In this document: positions 24,133-30,994 of the stretch, one piece after another | Position numbering within the stretch: position 1 is the first letter of the stretch | Layout of the letters: each line of letters begins with the position of its first letter | DNA from: DATKXU01 sp035528905 | GTDB lineage: Bacteria > Armatimonadota > UBA5829 > DTJY01 | Reading direction: 5' to 3' | NCBI GenBank assembly: GCA_035528905.1 | Contig: DATKXU010000123.1 | Coordinates: forward strand, 1 to 31,460 | Length of the DNA: 31,460 nt | Position numbers and translations under genes: made by a program | The notes under the pieces: generated by a model | Database searches by the model: none | What the model saw: the letters and a program-made list of their open reading frames with translations, nothing else | Told to the model about the DNA's origin: nothing

Positions 24133-24720
24133 CTACCTGTTGGCTCTCTCCAGGATTTCGTCTATCAGCCCGTACTCCAACGCTTCGTTCGCCGACATGA
24201 AGAAATCCCTATCCGTATCGCTCTCAATCCTCTCCACTGGCTGTCCCGTGTGCTTGGAGAGAATCTCGTTTAGGAGAGCCCTGTACCTGAGGATTTCCTT
24301 CGCATGGATATCTATGTCGGCGGGCGTGCCCTGGAATCCGGCGATGCCCTGGTGGATCATCATGCGTGCGTTCGGGAGGGCATATCTCTTGCCCTTGGAA
24401 CCTCCCGCGAGGAGAACGGCCGCCATGCTTGCCGCCTGGCCCACGCAGATGGTGGCTATATCAGGCTTCACGATCTGCATCGTGTCATAGATCGCCAGGC
24501 CGGCAGTCACCAACCCACCGGGGCTGTTGATATAGAACTCAATATCCTTATCAGGGTCTTCCCTCTCCAGGTAGAGCAACTGTGCTATCACGAGATTCGA
24601 AACGTCATCGTCAATGGGGGTGCCGATGAAGATTATTCGCTCCTTCAACAGGCGCGAAAAGATGTCGTAAGCCCGCTCACCCCTGGCGGTCTGCTCAACG
24701 ACCATTGGCACCAGACTCAT
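24133..24720 (-). CDS. clpP: ClpP, ATP-dependent Clp protease proteolytic subunit
   Basis: A 195-residue serine peptidase forming the 14-subunit chamber used by ClpX. The catalytic serine is S98 in GQAASMAAVLLAGG, the histidine H123 in RMMIHQGIAG, and the aspartate lies in ERIESDTDRDFF. FYINSPGGLVTAGLAIYDTM forms the oxyanion region. The short propeptide-like head MSLVPMVVEQTARGERAYD is usual. GAGAGGTG precedes the ATG. It is followed by clpX at 23 bases; tig lies 129 bases upstream. Confidence 0.97.
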   Translation of the reverse strand: MSLVPMVVEQTARGERAYDIFSRLLKERIIFIGTPIDDDVSNLVIAQLLYLEREDPDKDIEFYINSPGGLVTAGLAIYDTMQIVKPDIATICVGQAASMAAVLLAGGSKGKRYALPNARMMIHQGIAGFQGTPADIDIHAKEILRYRALLNEILSKHTGQPVERIESDTDRDFFMSANEALEYGLIDEILERANR

Positions 24721-24740
24721 GTGTTACACCTCTCATTCCT

Positions 24741-24774
24741 AAACGCCGCCTGACTGCACTGGCGGCGGGCGTTT
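24741..24774 (-). terminator. GC-rich hairpin between tig and clpP
   Basis: AAACGCC plus GCC (24741-24750) pairs with GGC plus GGCGTTT (24761-24774). On the minus strand it lies after tig and about 20 bases before the clpP start. GTTTAGG follows, so it would be a leaky terminator or a processing or attenuation site that separates tig from clpP levels. Confidence 0.4.
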
Positions 24775-24849
24775 GGTGGAGAGCCGGTATTGAGTCGAAT
24801 TCCAGCACGCTGCTACCTAGATTATGTGCTTTCCGCACCGACTTCTCCA

Positions 24850-26127
24850 CTATTTGACGGTAGATACCGACTTCAAGAACTCAATTATCTTCCTGTTTAG
24901 CAGGGAGTTTTTGAGGGCGGGGCGACCGCCCCTTGCTTCTATATACGCTTCTACGGACTCCCTTGTTGCTTTCAAATCGGCGGTCATGCGCTCGATTTCC
25001 GCATCGGCCTCTTCGTCGGTAACACCAATACTCTCTGCGGTCGAAATCTCGCCAAGCACGAGCCCGATTCGGACTCCCCGCGACGCCTCGTCCCGAAGCT
25101 CGGACAGGAATTGCTCCTCAGTCCTTCCTGTTTGCCGGAGGTACTGCTGGAGAGTCAGTCTCTGCCTATCGAGCCGTGCCTGTATGTCCTCGAGGTCGTG
25201 CTCCACTTCGTGCTCCACCAGCACGTCCGGGAAGTCTATCTTCGAGCGGGCGACGACCTCGTCAATTATCTTGCGCTCGACTTCCTTATCCGCACCTTCC
25301 TCCGCTGACGCGGCGAGGCGAGTTCCGATGTCCTTCCGAAGATCCGCGAGTGTCTCGAAATTCCCGACCGCTTTTGCAAATTCGTCGTCCAACTCGGGAA
25401 TCCGGCGCTCACTGATGGATTCTACGGTGACGTCGAACTCCACGTTCTTGCCGGCCAGTTCCTGGTCCGAGAAGTCCTTCGGGTACTGGATGGTAAAGAC
25501 CCGGCGCTGCCCGGCCTCCGAGCCGAGGATATTCTCGTCGAAGCCTGGAACGTTCGCCCCAACCTCAAGCAGGCTGCGCCTCGGACTGCCTTTCTCTAGG
25601 CCCTCGACGGTAGAGACGATGTCGGCAACGACGACATCGCCTTTCTGAATTCCTCTGCCTTCCACTTTCTCGATGATGGCGCGGCTTTCCTGCAAGTGCT
25701 TCAACTGTGCTTCGACGTCCCCGTCGGTGATCTGCGCCACGCGTCGCTCGGCCTCTATTCCCTTGTACTCGCCAAGTTCCACCTTCGGCGGGAGCGGAAC
25801 GGCCGCCTTGAAAATAAACGGCTGTTCCATGTCGAGCTGGACTATTTGTACCTCAGGCTCGGCGTAAGGATGGACGTCCTTCTCCTCCAGAGCCTTTCGG
25901 TATGCGGGCGGAACCATAAGTTCCACGGCCCTGCGCTTCACCGACTCAGCCGATATATAGCGCTCGAGCAGGTGGCGCGGCGCCTTGCCTTTTCGGAACC
26001 CCGGCACCTCTGCGCTTTGGGAGAATTCCCGATAAACTTGGTCAATCGTCTTGGCAACTTCTTCCGCCTCTATCTCGATCTTGAACTCGATCTCGCTCGG
26101 GCTGAGTTGCTCACTGGTAACTTGCAT
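24850..26127 (-). CDS. tig: Trigger factor, ribosome-associated chaperone
   Basis: A 425-residue chaperone that meets nascent chains at the ribosome exit. The N-terminal domain has the ribosome-binding signature PGFRKGKAPRHLLERY (about residue 42 on). The middle FKBP-type prolyl isomerase domain (about 150-245) includes GDVVVADIVSTVEG and VFTIQYPKDFSDQELAGKNV. The C-terminal helical arms follow (VEHEVEHDLEDIQARLDRQR). CAGGAGA lies before the ATG. The order tig-clpP-clpX-lon on one strand is a common protein-quality block. Confidence 0.96.
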   Translation of the reverse strand: MQVTSEQLSPSEIEFKIEIEAEEVAKTIDQVYREFSQSAEVPGFRKGKAPRHLLERYISAESVKRRAVELMVPPAYRKALEEKDVHPYAEPEVQIVQLDMEQPFIFKAAVPLPPKVELGEYKGIEAERRVAQITDGDVEAQLKHLQESRAIIEKVEGRGIQKGDVVVADIVSTVEGLEKGSPRRSLLEVGANVPGFDENILGSEAGQRRVFTIQYPKDFSDQELAGKNVEFDVTVESISERRIPELDDEFAKAVGNFETLADLRKDIGTRLAASAEEGADKEVERKIIDEVVARSKIDFPDVLVEHEVEHDLEDIQARLDRQRLTLQQYLRQTGRTEEQFLSELRDEASRGVRIGLVLGEISTAESIGVTDEEADAEIERMTADLKATRESVEAYIEARGGRPALKNSLLNRKIIEFLKSVSTVK

Positions 26128-26156
26128 TCCGATCTCCTGCCGCGGATAGATAAAAG

Positions 26157-26253
26157 CACAGAGTACAGAGCAGCGAGTACGAAAGACATCGGCGCCGCCA
26201 AAGAACCTCTCCGGCTAGTTGTCTTTGTACTTTGTACTCTGTACTCTGTACTT
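26157..26253. repeat. Palindromic low-complexity repeat between tRNA-Gly and tig
   Basis: The left arm (26157-26187) has CACAGAGTACAGAGCAGCGA and ends GAAAGAC; the right arm (26221-26253) reads GTCTTTGTACTTTGTACTCT and on to GTACTCTGTACTT. The arms are near reverse complements around a GC-rich middle. It fills the tig leader. Confidence 0.8.
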
Positions 26254-26258
26254 GAGAA

Positions 26259-26333
26259 TGGAGCGGGAGACGGGACTCGAACCCGCGACATCCACCTTGG
26301 CAAGGTGGCGTTCTACCACTGAACCACTCCCGC
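26259..26333 (-). tRNA. tRNA-Gly (GCC)
   Basis: The acceptor GCGGGAG pairs with CTCCCGC. The anticodon loop is TTGCCAA in a CCACC/GGTGG stem, and the T-loop is TTCGAGT. The discriminator is T and CCA is encoded (26261-26259). It is the last of a three-tRNA run. Confidence 0.95.
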
Positions 26334-26356
26334 GCGTTAACTGCCGAACTTTAGAA

Positions 26357-26440
26357 TGGTGGGCGAGAGGAGAGTTGAACTCCTACGCCTTGCGGCACTA
26401 GATCCTAAGTCTAGCGTGTCTGCCATTCCACCACTCGCCC
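26357..26440 (-). tRNA. tRNA-Leu (TAG)
   Basis: A class II tRNA with acceptor GGGCGAG/CTCGCCC, anticodon loop CTTAGGA in a CTAGA/TCTAG stem, a long variable arm (TGCCGCAAGGCGT) and T-loop TTCAACT. CCA is encoded. Confidence 0.95.
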
Positions 26441-26445
26441 AATTC

Positions 26446-26494
26446 GGAGGTTGGAAGCCAGAGTCCAATCTCCGACCTCTAGCTTCCGGCCTCC
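26446..26494. repeat. Imperfect inverted repeat between tRNA-Leu and tRNA-Lys
   Basis: GGAGGTTGGAAGCCAGAG (26446-26463) and CTCTAGCTTCCGGCCTCC (26477-26494) pair at 15 of 18 positions. It would form a hairpin in the tRNA precursor, possibly helping processing, and has the same style as the other spacer palindromes. Confidence 0.7.
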
Positions 26495-26499
26495 AGACC

Positions 26500-26575
<76 letters not shown>

Positions 26576-26632
26576 ACAGAAAGCTCACTCAAATCATCCC
26601 ACTGACACAAACGAGTGGTACCAGCACCTTGT

Positions 26633-26661
26633 AGTATATCAATTCCTCCTGAGCGTGTCAA
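26633..26661 (-). promoter_or_regulatory. Strong sigma-70 promoter of the tRNA-Lys/Leu/Gly cluster
   Basis: Perfect TTGACA (26661-26656), 17-base spacer and TATACT (26638-26633) on the minus strand. Transcription would start near 26626, about 50 bases before tRNA-Lys. Readthrough could also serve tig. Confidence 0.85.
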
Positions 26662-26693
26662 GGCACGCTGCTCGCTCTGCCGTATCATGAAAC

Positions 26694-26724
26694 AGAGCGG
26701 ATCTCAAGCCTCGAAATCCGCTCT
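26694..26724 (-). terminator. Hairpin downstream of tRNA-Arg
   Basis: AGAGCGGAT (26694-26702) and ATCCGCTCT (26716-26724) form a perfect 9-bp stem with a 13-base loop. On the minus strand it follows tRNA-Arg and is trailed by GTTTCATG, a short U-run. It separates tRNA-Arg from the next promoter. Confidence 0.6.
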
Positions 26725-26737
26725 CGAAACGCTCTAA

Positions 26738-26814
26738 TGGCGCGCCTGGAGGGGATCGAACCCCCGACCCTCTGATCCGAAGTCAGATGCTCTAATCCGC
26801 TGAGCTACAGGCGC
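26738..26814 (-). tRNA. tRNA-Arg (TCG)
   Basis: Acceptor GCGCCTG/CAGGCGC, D-arm GCTCAGCGGATTAGAGC, anticodon loop CTTCGGA in a TCTGA/TCAGA stem, T-loop TTCGATC, discriminator G and encoded CCA. Confidence 0.95.
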
Positions 26815-26833
26815 GTATTGGTGGCACGTCAAA

Positions 26834-26862
26834 ATTCTAACATTTCCGTGCGCATATGTCAA
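26834..26862 (-). promoter_or_regulatory. Strong sigma-70 promoter of tRNA-Arg
   Basis: Perfect TTGACA (26862-26857), 17-base spacer and TAGAAT (26839-26834) on the minus strand, in the short gap after hemB. The transcript would start about 13 bases before the tRNA. Confidence 0.85.
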
Positions 26863-26870
26863 ACACGCGC

Positions 26871-27842
26871 TTACCCCGATTTCAGCCAGCGGGCGACGTC
26901 CTTTGCGTGGTAGCTGATGATGATGTCCGCGCCTGCGCGCTTGATGCATGTCAGGATTTCCATCGCAACCTTCTGCTCATCTATCCAGCCGTTCCGAGCG
27001 GCCGCTTTCACCATTGCGTACTCGCCGGAGACGCTGAACGCGGCCACCGGGATATCGGTCGCGTCCTTCACCGTGCGGATGACGTCCAGGTACGGAAGCG
27101 CCGGCTTCACCATGACGATATCGGCGCCCTCCTCGATGTCGAGGGCGATTTCTTTCAGCGCCTCTCGCGCGTTCGCCGGGTCCATCTGGTAGGTCTTGCG
27201 GTCGCCAAACTGGGGCGCGCACTCAGCCGCCTCGCGAAATGGGCCGTAGAGCGCCGATGCGTATTTCGCGGCGTAGGACATTATCGCCGTGTTCTGGAAA
27301 CCGTTCTCGTCGAGCGCCTGCCGGATGGCGCCCACTCGGGCGTCCATCATGTCGGAGGGCGCAACTATGTCGGCGCCGGCCTGAGCATGGGAAACCGCCG
27401 TTTTCGCCAGAAGATCGAGGGTTGCGTCGTTCAGCACTTCTCCGTCCCGCACGATTCCACAGTGGCCGTGGGACGTGTACTCGCACAGGCAGACATCAGT
27501 GATCACGAGGAGATCGCTCACTGCGGCCTTGATTGCCCTTACCGCCTGCTGGATGATGCCGTCGGGCGCATATGCCTCCGAGGCGATCTCGTCCTTCGAC
27601 TCCGGAAGCCCGAAGAGCAGAACCCCTGGGATGCCGAGGTCCCTGACCTCAGCCGCCTCTTTGCGCAGCTCGTCAATGGAGAGGTGAAAGCATCCGGGCA
27701 TGGAGGCAATCTCCTCCCGGACCGCCGAGCCGTGAACGACAAACAGCGGATATATGAGGTCGTTGACGGACAGCTCAGTCTCCCGGACCAAGCGCCGCAT
27801 GGCCTCGCATGTCCTGAGCCGCCTCGGTCGTATGCGCGTCAT
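26871..27842 (-). CDS. hemB: Delta-aminolevulinic acid dehydratase (porphobilinogen synthase)
   Basis: A 323-residue cytoplasmic enzyme that joins two 5-aminolevulinate molecules into porphobilinogen. The metal site DVCLCEYTSHGHCG has the three cysteines of the zinc type. The two active-site lysines lie in MSYAAKYASALYGPFREAA and DIVMVKPALPYLDVI. The frame extends to 27896; ATG at 27842 has AGGAGG 8 bases upstream and gives the family length, whereas ATG at 27848 would be only 2 bases from it. It is last in the run cobA-hemD, ahbC, hemB and supplies the same pathway. Confidence 0.96.
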   Translation of the reverse strand: MTRIRPRRLRTCEAMRRLVRETELSVNDLIYPLFVVHGSAVREEIASMPGCFHLSIDELRKEAAEVRDLGIPGVLLFGLPESKDEIASEAYAPDGIIQQAVRAIKAAVSDLLVITDVCLCEYTSHGHCGIVRDGEVLNDATLDLLAKTAVSHAQAGADIVAPSDMMDARVGAIRQALDENGFQNTAIMSYAAKYASALYGPFREAAECAPQFGDRKTYQMDPANAREALKEIALDIEEGADIVMVKPALPYLDVIRTVKDATDIPVAAFSVSGEYAMVKAAARNGWIDEQKVAMEILTCIKRAGADIIISYHAKDVARWLKSG

Positions 27843-27857
27843 GTGCATTACCTCCTC

Positions 27858-27943
27858 GGAACACAGAAGCACGGAAACCCGCGGAAACGTAACCATCTTC
27901 CTGGTTTCCTTATCCTATTTTGCTTCTCTGTGGATTCTGTGTC
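27858..27943. repeat. Palindromic low-complexity repeat between ahbC and hemB
   Basis: GGAACACAGAAGCACGGAAA on the left (from 27858) and GGTTTCC...GCTTCTCTGTGG...TCTGTGTCC on the right (27903-27943) are imperfect reverse complements filling nearly the whole spacer. The left word resembles the reverse complement of 4690-4727. Confidence 0.65.
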
Positions 27944-29089
27944 CTATTCTGCAATCTCCTCATCGGTCAGGTAACACGCTGGGTCGGGCGCCCAGACGTT
28001 GCCGTGGACTGCCTCCGCGCGGACGCGGAAGTTCCCGTTGCAGATGTCGAGCCACTTGCATTCGGCGCAGCGTCCTTTCAGGAGCGATTTCCGGTTCTTC
28101 AGGCCTGCCATCAGCGGATCGGATGTGTCCGCCCAGATCTCGCTGAACTTCCGCTCCCGAACGTTCCCGAACGAGTAGTGCCACCAGAACTGGTCCGCGT
28201 GCACGTTACCTTCGTTATCAACGCTTGCGATGCCGATGCCGGAGCTATTGCCGCCGTTCCGCTTCAGGAGCTGCAGTGCCTCTTCTGCGCGCGGGGAATC
28301 CTCGCGGAGCATGCGCATGTACAGATACGGGCCGTCGCAATGGTTATCCACCGTCAAGACATCCACGTTCAAGCCGCGCCGCTGGAAGTCTGCTGCACGG
28401 TCAACAATCAGGTCAACCGCCCGGCGTGATTCATCGTGGCTGAGGTCGTCCCGCTCCATTTTGCTTCCCCGGCCTGCATAGACGAGGTGGTAGAAGCAGG
28501 CTCGGTTGATGCCGTACTCCTCTACTAAACCGAAGATCGCCTCCAAGTCCTGGTAATTGTGTCGCGTGAGGGTGAACCTCAGCCCAACCCTAAGGCCGAT
28601 GTCGGTACAATTGTTGAAGCCGCGCATCGCCGCCTCGAATGCGCCCTGCTTCCTGCGGAAGAAATCGTTCCGCTCGCCGATTCCGTCCAGGCTGATGCCC
28701 ACGTATTCGACGCCCGCCTCCCTGATTCGATGCGCGACCTGATCTGTGATCAGGGTACCGTTCGTGGAGATGACCGGCCGGATGCCGAGCGCCTTCGCCA
28801 GAGCTGCGTGCTTGTAGATGTCCTCCCGGAGAAGTGGCTCGCCGCCGGAGAATAGCAGAACCGGCACGCCGAAGTCGCCCAGGTCGCGGATCATCGCCTG
28901 CGCCTCCATGAAGGACAGCTCGTTCGGATAGTCCACGTTCGCCGAGTCCGCATAGCAGTGGATGCAGTCCAGATTGCACCCCCGGGTCGCATTCCAGACG
29001 ACGACGGGCTTCCTCTTGTCGTCTCGCTTGTATCTCAACGCATCGCCGGTAGTGGCAGTTCCACAGTATAACCTGGTAATGCCGATCAT
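27944..29089 (-). CDS. ahbC: AhbC-type radical SAM protein, 12,18-didecarboxysiroheme deacetylase
   Basis: A 381-residue radical SAM enzyme of the siroheme-dependent haem pathway, removing two acetate side chains to give Fe-coproporphyrin III. It starts MIGITRLYCGTATTGDALRY, carries CNLDCIHC (Cys 38, 42, 45) for the SAM cluster and FSGGEPLLREDIYKH. A C-terminal auxiliary cluster is built from CAECKWLDIC and the late PDPACYLTDEEI. The ending NGNFRVRAEAVHGNVWAPDP separates it from AhbD, whose equivalent part has a CGGCRARAYA-type motif. NirJ of haem d1 synthesis is the main alternative. Its ATG overlaps the cobA-hemD stop (ATGA) with GGGAG 8-9 bases upstream. AhbA, AhbB and AhbD are not in the window. 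Confidence 0.85.
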   Translation of the reverse strand: MIGITRLYCGTATTGDALRYKRDDKRKPVVVWNATRGCNLDCIHCYADSANVDYPNELSFMEAQAMIRDLGDFGVPVLLFSGGEPLLREDIYKHAALAKALGIRPVISTNGTLITDQVAHRIREAGVEYVGISLDGIGERNDFFRRKQGAFEAAMRGFNNCTDIGLRVGLRFTLTRHNYQDLEAIFGLVEEYGINRACFYHLVYAGRGSKMERDDLSHDESRRAVDLIVDRAADFQRRGLNVDVLTVDNHCDGPYLYMRMLREDSPRAEEALQLLKRNGGNSSGIGIASVDNEGNVHADQFWWHYSFGNVRERKFSEIWADTSDPLMAGLKNRKSLLKGRCAECKWLDICNGNFRVRAEAVHGNVWAPDPACYLTDEEIAE

Positions 29090-30684
29090 GAGCTATCTCC
29101 CGCGGAATCGGCCGCAAGCGCTTCGATCAATCCCTCAATTGTGTGCTCTTCCGCGACAACGTCCGGCTTCAGGCCGTGTTCCTCTGCCGCCTGGGCGGTT
29201 ATCGGGCCTATGCAGGCGATGGTCACCTTTCCTGCGAGGCCGGCGAGGTCTCCTTCGCCGATCAGGGCCACGAAGCCCTTCACGGTCGAGGAGCTTGTGA
29301 ATGTGACTATGTCAATCCCGCCGCTGCGCAGGAGTTGCCTAATCTGCGCGGCATCGGACTGTTCCATCTCCGTCCGGTAGGCGGCGACAACGTCCACCTG
29401 CGCTCCACGTTCCCTCAGCTTTTCGGGCAGGATTTCCCGGGCCTCTTCCGCGCGCAGGATTAGGATGCGCTTCCCCGAAGGCGATTCGGGAAACTCGTCC
29501 GCAATCGCCTCCGAGACGAATCTCGACGGGATGAAGTCAACGTTTATCCCAAGGCTCCGGATTGCCTCCGCCGTCTTCGGGCCGATTGCGCCTATCTTTG
29601 GGCCTTTCAGCCAGCGGACGTCCCGGCCAAGCTCCGTGAGCCGCTCCATCATCGCCTGGACGCCGTTCGCGCTCGTGAATAGCAGCCAGTCCCATCCCTC
29701 GATCCGGTCGAGTGCTGCGTCCAGCTCTGCAAAGCTCTCCGGCGGCGAAATCTTGATCACCGGGAACTCAATCGGCTCTGCGCCGTGCTCGCGCAGGAGT
29801 TCCGAGAGTGTTTCTGCCTGCTCGCGGCTCCGCGTCACGAGCACCCTCTTGCCGAACAGGGGGTTCGCCTGCGGCAAATCGAACCAGCGCAGCTTCTCGC
29901 GGAGATTTACGACCTCGCCGACTACTGCAACCGCGGGCGGCTTGAATCCGGCTCTTCTGGCTTTCTGAACGATGTCGGCGAGTGTGCCGACGAGCGTCTC
30001 CTGTTCGGCTCGCGTGCCCCAACGGATCAGCGCAATCGGCGTTGACGGATCCCGCCCGTTCTTCACGAGCTCTGCGACGATATTGGGCAGATTCTCGACG
30101 CCCATGAGGAAGACGAGAGTATCCACGCCGGTCGCGATCTTGTCCCATCTTATCTTAGACTGCAGACCGCAGACTGCAGACTGCAGCTCACTCCCTCTCT
30201 CTTTGGGAGGGGGTGGGGGTGAGGGCTGATCACTGTCCGCCTCATGTCCCGTAATGATACCGAGCGTGGAGCAGAAGTCGCGGTGGGTAACCGGGATTCC
30301 GGCGTACGCGGGAACGGCAGTTGCCGAGGTGACGCCGGGAATAACCTCGAATGGGATGCCCTGCTCGGCAAGCGCTTCTGCTTCCTCGCCGCCGCGTCCG
30401 AAGACGAAGGGGTCGCCGCCTTTGAGACGGACGACGATCTTGCCTTCCCTGGCCTTATCAACGAGGAGGCGGTTGATCTGGTCCTGGCTCACGGTACGGC
30501 CGCTCGAAGCCTTTCCGACATAGATCAACTCGGCGTCAGAGCGTGTGTGCGCCAGTATCGCCGGATGTACCAGTCTGTCGTACAGGATGACGTCCGCCTT
30601 GCTGATGCACTTCAGGCCTTTGATTGTAAGCAGGCCGGGATCGCCCGGCCCAGCGCCGATGAGATAGACTTTTCCGCAAGACAT
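29086..30684 (-). CDS. cobA-hemD: Uroporphyrinogen-III C-methyltransferase / uroporphyrinogen-III synthase fusion
   Basis: A 532-residue two-domain enzyme. Residues 1-275 are SUMT (CobA): VYLIGAGPGDPGLLT, YDRLVHPAIL, RLKGGDPFVFGRGGEEA, IPGVTSATAVPAYAGIPVTHR, TLVFLMG, which methylates uroporphyrinogen III to precorrin-2. Residues 280-532 are HemD: RVLVTRSREQAETLSELLREHG, WDWLLFTSANGVQAM, GPKIGAIGPKTAEAIRS, DIVTFTSSSTVKGFV, which closes the tetrapyrrole ring. Such fusions are known. Unusual here is an extra stretch (about 152-179) rich in proline, encoded by a palindromic repeat, between GHE and WDKIA. No ribosome site is seen before the ATG; repeat words abut it. It heads the ahbC-hemB run. 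Confidence 0.93.
   Translation of the reverse strand: MSCGKVYLIGAGPGDPGLLTIKGLKCISKADVILYDRLVHPAILAHTRSDAELIYVGKASSGRTVSQDQINRLLVDKAREGKIVVRLKGGDPFVFGRGGEEAEALAEQGIPFEVIPGVTSATAVPAYAGIPVTHRDFCSTLGIITGHEADSDQPSPPPPPKERGSELQSAVCGLQSKIRWDKIATGVDTLVFLMGVENLPNIVAELVKNGRDPSTPIALIRWGTRAEQETLVGTLADIVQKARRAGFKPPAVAVVGEVVNLREKLRWFDLPQANPLFGKRVLVTRSREQAETLSELLREHGAEPIEFPVIKISPPESFAELDAALDRIEGWDWLLFTSANGVQAMMERLTELGRDVRWLKGPKIGAIGPKTAEAIRSLGINVDFIPSRFVSEAIADEFPESPSGKRILILRAEEAREILPEKLRERGAQVDVVAAYRTEMEQSDAAQIRQLLRSGGIDIVTFTSSSTVKGFVALIGEGDLAGLAGKVTIACIGPITAQAAEEHGLKPDVVAEEHTIEGLIEALAADSAGDSS
30148..30233. repeat. Palindromic repeat inserted in frame inside cobA-hemD
   Basis: GACTGCAGACCGCAGACTGC-type tandem words (30157-30186) are followed by an imperfect palindrome in which CTCACTCCCTCTC faces GGGAGGGGGTGGGGGTGAG (30187-30224). 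Translated on the minus strand it gives a Pro5 run, KERGSE and LQSAVCGLQS. It has the same architecture as the intergenic repeats. Confidence 0.75.
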
Positions 30685-30690
30685 ATTTCG

Positions 30691-30767
30691 GTTCCAGGTT
30701 TCAGGTTCCAGGTTTCAAGTTTCAAGTCCTGGGGTTGCCATGCGGGCTAACCTGGAACTTGAAACCT
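30691..30767. repeat. Palindromic low-complexity repeat upstream of cobA-hemD
   Basis: GTTCCAGGTTTCAGGTTCC and following CAGGTTTCAAGTTTCAAG words (30691-30726) face AACCTGGAACTTGAAACCT (30749-30767), their reverse complement. It ends a few bases from the cobA-hemD start codon and may have displaced a normal ribosome site. Confidence 0.8.
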
Positions 30768-30821
30768 TGTATATTAGTCATCGGGTCACAGTATCATGCG
30801 CTATCATGTCAGCAGCGCCTG

Positions 30822-30994
30822 TTGGACCCGCAGGACGGCAGTCCGTTGAAACCTTGGTCGTAGGAGACCGCGTTACAGCAAGGTCGCCGTCCTGCTCTTT
30901 GCGAGCTCGAACAGTCGTGTGTGAGTGAATCCCGTATCCTGCAAGGATGAGCCAACCAAAGACAACCGGCGCAATCTAGTAGTCGGAGGATGTA
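30822..30994 (+). ncRNA. Candidate IS110 bridge RNA in the left non-coding end
   Basis: The leader of the transposase folds strongly. GCAGGACGGC (30830-30839) pairs perfectly with GCCGTCCTGC (30886-30895). Inside, ACCTTG (30851-30856) pairs with CAAGGT (30879-30884), leaving an 11-base asymmetric internal loop, and GTC/GAC (857-859/866-868) closes a small top hairpin. A second hairpin, ATCCT/AGGAT, lies at 30936-30948. IS110-group elements encode a bridge RNA upstream of the transposase, made of stem-loops with internal guide loops. Boundaries and guide sequences are not determined here. Confidence 0.45.

Noticed and set aside
22898..24490. Plus-strand open frame of 530 codons across clpX and clpP
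   Set aside because: Antisense shadow of two certain genes, with no domain or ribosome site.
30685..30830. Promoter for the cobA-hemD operon in the repeat-rich leader
   Set aside because: TAATAT-like boxes exist but none has a fitting -35 at 16-18 bases; not supported.
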